Positions 1 through 4,857 of a stretch of 5,049 nucleotides of DNA are shown here, piece after piece; position 1 is the stretch's first letter; each line of letters begins with the position of its first letter. Origin of the DNA: Oscillospiraceae bacterium (GTDB lineage Bacteria > Bacillota > Clostridia > Oscillospirales > Oscillospiraceae); assembly GCA_902767395.1 (NCBI GenBank), contig CACXHI010000251.1, positions 1-5,049 on the forward strand. The letters are read 5' to 3'. The position numbers and the translations under genes are program-made. Under the pieces are notes generated by a model. The model was not told the origin of the DNA. It was given only the letters and a program-made list of their open reading frames with translations, and ran no database searches.

Positions 1-1245
1 CATCTGGTCGATCATGTAACGGCGCACCCACTTCATCAGGCCGCCGATGGAGGGCAGAGCCAGAGAAATGGTGGGCAGGATGTAGGCGATCCACTTTGCA
101 TCCTTGGGTGCGTTTGCAAACTTATAGGGCAGGTGGAAGATGGTGGTACCGATGGCGGCAAAGAGGAAGATGTAGCAGAGGGAGGGAACCGCCATGATGA
201 AGATGATGTAGGCGTTGCCGATCTTGTCGGCCAGCTTGTCCTTGCGGCGGGCGACGTGAATGCCCAGAGGAATGCCGAGACCGTAGGAAAGGATCAGGGC
301 GAAGATACCGATCACGAAGGAGGTCTCCAGCATGGACAGGCCACTGTAGCGCATGGTGCAGGAGGTGTAGTTGTCGCCAAAGAGATCGCGATCCTGATCC
401 GTCGCGGCGGGGTTGTAGGTCGCGGTGTGGAAGTCGATGGCAGTCATCGAATACTGATCCGTGCCGATCTCCATCGGATACTGCTGCTCGGTGGTAATCA
501 TCTCGTCATTGGGGGTCGTGATGACGGTGGTGATCTCCTTGCCGCGGTAGGTGGTGAAGGAGGTGCCGAGGTTCAGATGCAGGAAATTCTGGTGAATAAA
601 GGGGAAGCGACCGTTGAAGTACAGCAGGTACTTGTGCGTCGTGCCGGAGCCGGTCACGGCGAACAGGCCGGAATAGGGATCCTTTTCGAAGTGGATGTAG
701 CGGTCGGTCAGGTTGGGATCGTCCACGTCGCTCGTGGTCTCGACGGTAATCAGGTGCGTCATATAGTCCCAAAGACGGAGGAAGACGCTCTTCTCCTGCA
801 CCGCTACAAGATAAGCGCCGCCGCCCTTCTTGACAGAGCCGTTGGAGGCGCGCACGGGCGCAAGATACTTGACCTCAAAGCCCTGCTTCTCATACTTTTC
901 CTTGAACTCCTGAACCGAAGCGTTGTTCAGGTATTCGTCAGGCTTCTGGATCACAGTGCGGTCCGCAGCAAAGTCCTCGCGCGTGTCGTAGCCCTCACCG
1001 TAGGCCTCGGCATACTTCTCCTTGAGGAAGGAGCCGTAGTCCACATAGTTCAGGTAGCCATATTTCTGATACATGGCGTACTCATACATGCTGCGGTCAT
1101 TGAGGTTTCTCTTGTTCCAAACGTCGTCCTGCTGGAAAATGACGTTGCGGTCGATCAGGCTGAAAACGAGCAGCATGACCGTCATCACGACGACCAGCAG
1201 GGAGAAGATGGAATAGAGGATGCGCTTGAACACGTACTTTTTCAT
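1..1245 (-). CDS. oppB: Oligopeptide ABC transporter permease, OppB/AmiC type (3' end outside window)
   Basis: This is one of the two membrane subunits of an oligopeptide importer, forming half of the translocation channel. I see 415 residues starting MKKYVFKRILYSIF. TM1 lies at about residues 9-32, followed by a large extracytoplasmic segment (about 33-303), then TM2 (about 305-330), TM3 (about 343-370) and TM4 (about 386-402). The large insert is known from streptococcal AmiC (about 500 residues) and absent from the roughly 306-residue enterobacterial OppB. Stretches recalled from AmiC match well: YLLYFNGRFPFIHQNFLHLN, then NLGTSF, and WVRRYMID near the end. The last quarter, with the EAA loop that contacts the ATPase, is cut off by the window edge. 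The start at 1245 fits the family. An in-frame ATG at 1260 would add MLNRP and fits better with the hairpin-bridged Shine-Dalgarno upstream. It lies downstream of oppA on the same strand, as in opp/ami operons. Confidence 0.95.
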   Translation of the reverse strand, partial: MKKYVFKRILYSIFSLLVVVMTVMLLVFSLIDRNVIFQQDDVWNKRNLNDRSMYEYAMYQKYGYLNYVDYGSFLKEKYAEAYGEGYDTREDFAADRTVIQKPDEYLNNASVQEFKEKYEKQGFEVKYLAPVRASNGSVKKGGGAYLVAVQEKSVFLRLWDYMTHLITVETTSDVDDPNLTDRYIHFEKDPYSGLFAVTGSGTTHKYLLYFNGRFPFIHQNFLHLNLGTSFTTYRGKEITTVITTPNDEMITTEQQYPMEIGTDQYSMTAIDFHTATYNPAATDQDRDLFGDNYTSCTMRYSGLSMLETSFVIGIFALILSYGLGIPLGIHVARRKDKLADKIGNAYIIFIMAVPSLCYIFLFAAIGTTIFHLPYKFANAPKDAKWIAYILPTISLALPSIGGLMKWVRRYMIDQM

Positions 1246-1259
1246 AGGTCTGTTCAACA

Positions 1260-1304
1260 TCCCGGTGCGGCCCGACGCAAGAGCCGCCCGAATGAAATCC
1301 TCCC
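1260..1304 (-). promoter_or_regulatory. oppB translation-initiation region: Shine-Dalgarno, GC hairpin, start codon
   Basis: Read on the minus strand, a strong GGGAGG lies at 1304-1299, but the first in-frame ATG is at 1260 and the family-like ATG is at 1245. Between them is an inverted repeat: GCGGCTC (1287-1281), a 7-nt loop, then GGGCCGC (1273-1267) with one G-U pair. It is extended by three more pairs (1288-1290 with 1265-1263) around a bulged A at 1266. Folding the hairpin leaves about 10 nt between the Shine-Dalgarno and ATG 1260. An ATT at 1293-1291 is also in frame at standard spacing, but ATT starts are very rare. An in-frame TAA at 1311-1309 bounds the reading frame. Confidence 0.55.
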
Positions 1305-1325
1305 TTTCTTAGTATTTTGCAGGCA

Positions 1326-1389
1326 AAAAGCTAAGTTCTGTTCTCACGATAATTGGAGTGCCCCTGCTTGGGAAAAGAACTTAGCTTTT
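1326..1389. terminator. Perfect 14-bp stem-loop just upstream of oppB
   Basis: AAAAGCTAAGTTCT at 1326-1339 is perfectly complementary to AGAACTTAGCTTTT at 1376-1389, with a 36-nt loop that could fold further (CCC/GGG). In the operon direction (minus) the stem ends in TTTTT; in the plus direction it ends in TTTT. It could act as a leaky or bidirectional terminator or an RNA-stability element between oppA and oppB. Its closing base is about 20 nt before the oppB Shine-Dalgarno. The long loop is unusual for a simple terminator, so it may instead be an interspersed repeat unit. Confidence 0.5.
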
Positions 1390-1408
1390 CGCCAAGGGGC
1401 CGATGATT

Positions 1409-1543
1409 CAATGTAGGGACGAGCATTGCTCGTCCGGCATTCGGAACGAATGCAATTTGCCGAAGGCAAATCCAACGTACCATACTGCTGCAACGGGGCG
1501 TAGTGCGGATCAGCGGACGAGCAATGCTCGTCCCTACACATTG
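1409..1543. repeat. 135-bp inverted-repeat element with nested palindromes (MITE-like)
   Basis: The ends are inverted copies: CAATGTAGGGACGAGC from 1409 and the complement ending TACACATTG at 1543, differing by a 2-nt indel, over roughly 28-30 bp. Each end is itself a hairpin: GGACGAGCATTGCTCGTCC at 1417-1435 and its complement at 1515-1533. Inside are two further small hairpins: GCATTCG/CGAATGC around 1437-1453 and ATTTGCC/GGCAAAT around 1455-1471. It has no coding capacity for a transposase. A degenerate copy of the end sequence occurs at 4454-4472, so this belongs to a family. Short open frames across it (giving DEHCSS or SNARPY peptides) are products of the repeat, not genes. Confidence 0.75.
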
Positions 1544-1554
1544 TTCCCCGCGTG

Positions 1555-1612
1555 TCATTCTGCCTTGCCTGGAGCGCAGCGAAGAGGCAGCGAAGAATCC
1601 GTTCCCCTACGT
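1555..1612. repeat. Interspersed repeat module ending GAAGAATCCGTTCCCCT
   Basis: The stretch begins TCATTCTG and ends GCGAAGAATCCGTTCCCCTACG. It contains an 11-bp-spaced direct duplication of GCAGCGAAGA (1576-1585 and 1587-1596). The complement of a shorter version lies at about 4400-4437, also next to a GGACGAG-type end sequence. It lies 11 bp beyond the inverted-repeat element and is non-coding. Only two copies are visible here; a high copy number in the genome is an inference. Confidence 0.6.
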
Positions 1613-1621
1613 CGGAAAATG

Positions 1622-1674
1622 CACAAAAAGCACCGCAGACCCCGTGGATTGTCCCGCAGGATCCGCGGTGCTTT
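1622..1674 (-). terminator. Rho-independent terminator after oppA
   Basis: A perfect 10-bp stem pairs 1627-1636 with 1665-1674 (AAAGCACCGC with GCGGTGCTTT). On the minus strand the closing arm runs into TTTTTGTG. It lies about 80 nt past the oppA stop codon and the T-run favours the minus direction, so it most likely ends or attenuates the oppA transcript. The loop is about 28 nt and can pair further internally. Partial read-through would supply oppB and later genes. Confidence 0.7.
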
Positions 1675-1678
1675 GTCT

Positions 1679-1710
1679 CACGCAAGGGGGGAACGGATCC
1701 CCCCTGCGTG
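1679..1710. repeat. GC-rich 12-bp palindromic stem between oppA and its terminator
   Basis: CACGCA at 1679-1684 pairs with TGCGTG at 1705-1710, and GGGGGG at 1686-1691 with CCCCCC at 1699-1704. A single bulged A (1685) and a 7-nt loop complete it. There is no T-run on either side, so it is not a classic terminator. It could block 3' exonucleases and protect oppA mRNA, as REP-type stems do. Its core GGGGAACGGAT resembles the complement of the repeat modules at 1590-1607 and 4405-4417. Confidence 0.6.
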
Positions 1711-1753
1711 TTTCAATTAGGCGCTCGAATCAGAATTCAGAGCGTTGCTTCGA

Positions 1754-3976
1754 TTAGTACAGGCCGATAACCTTCAGCATGTAGCCATCGACATTGCCGT
1801 CGAAGGTGTTGAGGTAGGTGCAGGGATCGCCGTAGTCGGGGCCCCAGCCGGAAGTGTAGAGGATATCGAAGTTGCCGGCAGCGCCGGTGGGAGCGCGGTA
1901 GCCGCTGTAGAAGTAGTCGTCGGTGGTGGTGGCCTCGATCAGGTTGACAACGACGTTCTCAGCGCCGAGGGTCTCCTCGATGTTGGTCTTGTAGGTCTGC
2001 GCCACGACGGTGTTGGCGTCGGAGGCAGAGTAGTAAACCAGGTCGATGGTGATGGGGAAGGTCACCTTGTCGCCCAGCTCAGCCTTGGCCTTCTCGAGAG
2101 CAGCCTTGGCGAGGTCTGCATGATACCAGCCGTCAATGCCGTCACGGACGTCGATGCCCAGACCCAGCTTGTCGCAGTAGTACTGCACAATCTCACCGTA
2201 GAAGGTGTTGGCAGCGAAGGTGTGGCCGTCCTCGTCGGTGAACTCGTTCTCGAGCTTCACGAACTCGGGGTGGCAGTACATGTTACGGGAGTTGGTGGTC
2301 GCAAGCTCTTCGCCACGGGAGGCAGCGCCCATCGCCTTCTTGTTGAAGGCGTACATCATGGCCTTACGGAAGTTCTTGTTGTTGAGGGCAGTGACGGTGT
2401 CAGCCTTCTGCTGCTCGGTCTTGGGGGAGGCGCAGTTGCCGGACTCAAGAGCGTAGGCGCCGCGGTTGACGTTCAGGCCGCCGAAGAAGGTGGTGGCGTC
2501 AGTGTCAGCGACGTAAGCGTACTTCTCGAAGTTGCCGTCGTCCTTGGCAATCTTCAGCAGGCCGGTGGACTCGGCCAGGCCGCAGGTGTCGTAAACGCCG
2601 TTGACAACGTCGTCGTAGTAAGCCTTGTTGTTGCTGCCGTCGTCGTAGACAGCCTTGATGGAGTTCAGCGTGGTGGTCGCAGCGTCGTAGTAGTTGGGGT
2701 TCTTGGCGAGGTAAATCTCAGAGTCGGGCAGCAGCTTCTGCAGCAGGTACGGGCCGCAGTAGACCTGAGAGGAGACGTCGGTGTTCATGCCGTAGGTGTA
2801 CTTGGAGGTGTCCTGAATGGCCTCTTCATAAGCCTCGTGACCGAACACACCGCCCTTGGACTCATAGAAGGGCTTGCAGATGGGCAGGAAGATGTTGTAG
2901 GTCAGCATGGTCATGAAGAAGGGAACAGGCTTGGTCAGGGTGATCTGCACAGTGTGGTCGTCGAGCGCCTTGTAGCCAACGGTGTCGAAGGAAGCGCCTT
3001 CCTTCAGGTAGGCCTCGATGCCAACGATCTCAGCGCCGCCTTCGCCGGCCAGACCCTCAAGACCGGCCTGCACGTCGAGCAGATGCTGGAAGCCGGCAAC
3101 GAAGTCGGAAGCAACGACAGGAGCGTACTCCTTGCCTTCAGCGGTGAACCACTTGGCATCGGTGCGCAGATGGAAGGTGTAGACGGTGCCGTCCTCGGAG
3201 ATATCCCAGCTCTCCGCCAGGGAGGGCTGCAGGTTGCCGAGGTTGTCGTACTCGACCAGACCGTCAACGGTGTTGACCAGAACCTCGGTGTCGGAGGTGG
3301 AGGAGGTGTTCATCCAGTCCAGCGTGACAGGAGCGGTGGAGAAGGTGTAGACGTAGTCGCTCTTCATCTCATGGCCCTTGGAGGTCAGGTAAGCAACGGG
3401 GTCATAGGTGCCTTCGCCGGCAACCGCCTTGGCCCACATGTCGAGCAGGTCAGCGCGCTCAGCGGGGGTCAGGAAGTCCTTGCAGATCAGCATGGTGTGC
3501 AGACGGTAACTGTCAGAGCCAAACTTGACGTAAGGAGCGGTACGGGGAACAACGCGGTTGATCTGGTAGCCGCCGCCATTGGTGTTGTAGGGAATCATCA
3601 GACCGGAGTCGAGCAGAGCAGCCTCAGCCTGTGCGTACAGGACGAAGCGCTCGTCGCCAGTGGTCTCACGAGCCTTGGCCATCAGAGCCTCGAAGTCGCC
3701 GAGAACGGAAGCGCGGATTTCGTCGTCGTCGCCGCGGACATATTTGCCGTCCGCATCGAGCTGGGCAACATAGCCTTCATACTCGCCGGGGGTCACGGGC
3801 TCAGTGGTGTCGCCAGAGGCGGGGGTGGTGTCGCCGGAGGCGGGGGTGGTGTCGCCGCTGGCAGGGGTGGTGTCCTTGGAACTCTCGGGCTTGTCAGCGT
3901 TCTGGCAGCCGACAAACAGGGCGGCAACCATCGCAATCACAAGCACAAGAGCAAGGAGCTTCTTCATGTTCTGCAT
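1754..3976 (-). CDS. oppA: Oligopeptide-binding lipoprotein (SBP_bac_5 family), apparently circularly permuted
   Basis: This 740-residue protein is the extracytoplasmic receptor that hands peptides to the OppBC channel. Residues 1-23 are a lipoprotein signal peptide (MKKLLALVLVIAMVAALFVG) and Cys24 is the probable lipidated residue. A linker carries three DTTPASG repeats (35-55). Residues from about 208 (YVYTFSTAPVTLDWMN) match the usual family N-terminus, including PSLAESWDIS and VYTFHLRTDAKW (about 251-276), and run to SGWGPDYGDPCTYLNTF (709-725). The protein ends at 740, where the family normally continues for 60-150 residues. Those missing parts appear instead at about 75-175: ERFVLYAQAEAALLDSGLMIPY resembles the end of E. 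coli OppA (R-LYTKAEQQLDKDSAIVP). Eight cysteines lie in the mature part. The start is set by AGGAGG (3991-3986), 9 nt before ATG 3976; the ATG at 3967 is too far. Function is well supported; the permutation is my inference. Confidence 0.95.
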   Translation of the reverse strand: MQNMKKLLALVLVIAMVAALFVGCQNADKPESSKDTTPASGDTTPASGDTTPASGDTTEPVTPGEYEGYVAQLDADGKYVRGDDDEIRASVLGDFEALMAKARETTGDERFVLYAQAEAALLDSGLMIPYNTNGGGYQINRVVPRTAPYVKFGSDSYRLHTMLICKDFLTPAERADLLDMWAKAVAGEGTYDPVAYLTSKGHEMKSDYVYTFSTAPVTLDWMNTSSTSDTEVLVNTVDGLVEYDNLGNLQPSLAESWDISEDGTVYTFHLRTDAKWFTAEGKEYAPVVASDFVAGFQHLLDVQAGLEGLAGEGGAEIVGIEAYLKEGASFDTVGYKALDDHTVQITLTKPVPFFMTMLTYNIFLPICKPFYESKGGVFGHEAYEEAIQDTSKYTYGMNTDVSSQVYCGPYLLQKLLPDSEIYLAKNPNYYDAATTTLNSIKAVYDDGSNNKAYYDDVVNGVYDTCGLAESTGLLKIAKDDGNFEKYAYVADTDATTFFGGLNVNRGAYALESGNCASPKTEQQKADTVTALNNKNFRKAMMYAFNKKAMGAASRGEELATTNSRNMYCHPEFVKLENEFTDEDGHTFAANTFYGEIVQYYCDKLGLGIDVRDGIDGWYHADLAKAALEKAKAELGDKVTFPITIDLVYYSASDANTVVAQTYKTNIEETLGAENVVVNLIEATTTDDYFYSGYRAPTGAAGNFDILYTSGWGPDYGDPCTYLNTFDGNVDGYMLKVIGLY
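3812..3874 (-). repeat. Three 21-bp tandem repeats encoding the DTTPASG linker
   Basis: Units at 3812-3832, 3833-3853 and 3854-3874 each encode Asp-Thr-Thr-Pro-Ala-Ser-Gly. Units differ by a few mostly synonymous bases, and a partial DTT-EP copy follows. The unit is a multiple of three, so copy-number change keeps the frame and only lengthens or shortens the flexible tether between the lipid anchor and the binding domain. Such linkers are common in Clostridia lipoproteins. Confidence 0.9.
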
Positions 3977-4148
3977 TCAGTTTTTCCTCCTGAAATAATT
4001 TATTATATTCACAGCGGGTTTCCGCTGCAAATACCAGGGGTACAGCACACCGTCTCAGTGTGGACAATCGGACATCATCTTGCCGCAGGCAAGATGGAGG
4101 GGCGTTTTGCGTGCCATGGCACGCGGCGCGGAGCCAACGGCTTCCGCG
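3977..4148 (-). promoter_or_regulatory. Structured 5' leader of the distal oppA promoter
   Basis: If transcription starts at the distal promoter, the leader is about 170 nt and contains a series of hairpins: 4127-4148 (9 bp, one bulge), 4109-4124 (16-nt perfect palindrome), 4076-4096 (9 bp, 3-nt loop), 4046-4062 (5 bp) and 4012-4027 (6 bp). None is followed by a T-run, and I do not recognise a riboswitch or T-box motif. They may stabilise the mRNA or be repeat remnants. The oppA Shine-Dalgarno AGGAGG lies at 3991-3986. Confidence 0.45.
4002..4030 (-). promoter_or_regulatory. Proximal promoter of oppA with dyad in the spacer
   Basis: On the minus strand a perfect TATAAT (-10, 4007-4002) is 17 nt downstream of TTGCAG (weak -35, 4030-4025). 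A transcript would start near 3995, a few bases before the Shine-Dalgarno, giving a leader of about 19 nt. The spacer holds CAGCGG-4 nt-CCGCTG (4012-4027), a perfect dyad placed where a repressor or activator could act. No regulator family is identified. Confidence 0.5.
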
Positions 4149-4154
4149 TCCTTT

Positions 4155-4183
4155 ATCATACTATATTCCTTATGATTTTTCAA
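4155..4183 (-). promoter_or_regulatory. Distal sigma70-type promoter of the opp operon
   Basis: On the minus strand TTGAAA (-35, 4183-4178) and TATGAT (-10, 4160-4155) are separated by exactly 17 nt, in an AT-rich stretch that contrasts with its GC-rich flanks. The start would be near 4148. Both boxes are close to the vegetative consensus, so this is probably the main promoter of the operon. Confidence 0.65.
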
Positions 4184-4361
4184 TTCCTATTTTCACAAAA
4201 ACACGAAATTTCTATGATTTTACACCATTTCCCTCCGATTTTTTGTGTAATCAAGCAAACCAAGCAGGCGCGCATTCGGAAAAAACCGCAAGAATGAATA
4301 TCGACTCCGTATATTCGTTGGTATTTTTCATATCCGCCGACGCGCACCCACGCCCGGTAGC

Positions 4362-4472
4362 GGCGCACATTCAGTGCGCCACGGTTCCCGTCTAACGAAA
4401 CGGAGGGGAACGGATTCTTCGCTCCGCTCAGAATAATACGTGGGGATGCGAACGTAGGGACGAGCATTGTCC
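4362..4472. repeat. Second, degenerate copy of the composite interspersed repeat
   Basis: Reading plus, it has a perfect hairpin GGCGCAC-5 nt-GTGCGCC (4362-4380), then GGGGAACGGATTCTTCGCTC (from 4405), CAGAAT, and GTAGGGACGAGCATTGTCC (4454-4472). The last part matches the end of the element at 1409-1543 but lacks CTCG, so its palindrome is broken. Modules occur in the same relative order and orientation as at 1514-1612 on the opposite strand. Open frames over it (4180-4576) look spurious. Confidence 0.6.
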
Positions 4473-4717
4473 TTTTCTATTCCAAAGATACCATAGAAAT
4501 CATCAAATTGCAACGATTTTTTAACACTTTTTTCACATTTCCTGATGTTTGTTTGGATTCTCCAAAACAGCCGCATTCATTTTAGCTGTTTTTACTGCCC
4601 GACGGCGCAATTTTTACATACTTGATCTGTATATACAGGTTTTTTCTCACCTTGCCCAGCAACGCGAGCCCATGCGGGGCATGTGCGTGGGAGCAGTGAG
4701 CCTGCGGACCAATACGC
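4473..4717. other. Gene-free intergenic DNA
   Basis: I see no convincing gene. The first part (4473-4660) is AT-rich and carries a weak bidirectional stem-loop, AAAACAGC at 4564-4571 with GCTGTTTT at 4585-4592, and a 12-bp palindrome CTGTATATACAG at 4627-4638. From about 4655 it turns GC-rich, with a small CATGC-GGG-GCATG hairpin at 4671-4683. Overlapping short open frames on both strands lack a ribosome binding site and recognisable domains. Confidence 0.5.
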
Positions 4718-4761
4718 CAAAGCGAAGCTCCCGCCGCTGGCGCGACAGGAGCTTCGCTTTG
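4718..4761. repeat. 14-bp perfect palindromic stem with inner hairpin
   Basis: CAAAGCGAAGCTCC at 4718-4731 pairs perfectly with GGAGCTTCGCTTTG at 4748-4761. The 16-nt loop holds a second stem, CGCC-GCT-GGCG. There is only a short TTT at either end, so a terminator role is weak. A perfect long stem with a nested stem is typical of interspersed palindromic repeats. Confidence 0.6.
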
Positions 4762-4780
4762 CCCTTGTATCGATCTGGAC

Positions 4781-4812
4781 AAAAAATAAAAAAACGCTTG
4801 CGCGTGTTTTTT
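4781..4812 (-). terminator. Intrinsic terminator downstream of the partial gene at the right edge
   Basis: On the minus strand, ACGC-GCAA-GCGT (4805-4794, a short stem with a GNRA-type loop) is followed by a run of seven T, then A, then six T. It lies about 45 nt after the stop codon at 4858. The stem can be lengthened by A-T pairs to the six-T run at 4807-4812 on the plus strand, so it may also work in the plus direction. Confidence 0.55.
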
Positions 4813-4857
4813 GTGGACGACACAGTCCTTGGGACGGTACGACAGACCGGTGCATCC

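Noticed and set aside
133..1416. A 427-codon open frame on the plus strand opposite oppB
   Set aside because: Same cause: it mirrors the AmiC-like permease, has no family resemblance, and runs into intergenic repeats at its end.
1409..1543. CRISPR array or insertion sequence
   Set aside because: There are only two inverted copies, no regularly spaced direct repeats and no room for a transposase.
1331..1770. Several short open frames between oppA and oppB on both strands
   Set aside because: They translate the inverted-repeat element and palindromes (DEHCSS, SNARPY and similar peptides), overlap one another in several frames and lack ribosome binding sites.
3977..4148. Riboswitch or T-box in the oppA leader
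   Set aside because: Hairpins are present, but no conserved T-box sequence, aptamer core or T-tailed terminator could be identified.
1745..4297. An 850-codon open frame on the plus strand opposite oppA
   Set aside because: It is antisense to a clearly recognisable lipoprotein gene, is extremely Val/Gly-rich with no domain, and arises because the codon use of oppA avoids codons whose complement is a stop. It has no credible ribosome binding site.
4180..4576. Short open frames on both strands upstream of oppA
   Set aside because: They cover the promoter and the degenerate repeat copy, and show no coding character or start signals.
4627..4638. CTGTATATACAG as a LexA/SOS box
   Set aside because: The proteobacterial box has 8 bases between CTGT and ACAG, here there are 4, and Gram-positive LexA uses a different motif. 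It does not sit next to a recognisable promoter or damage gene.
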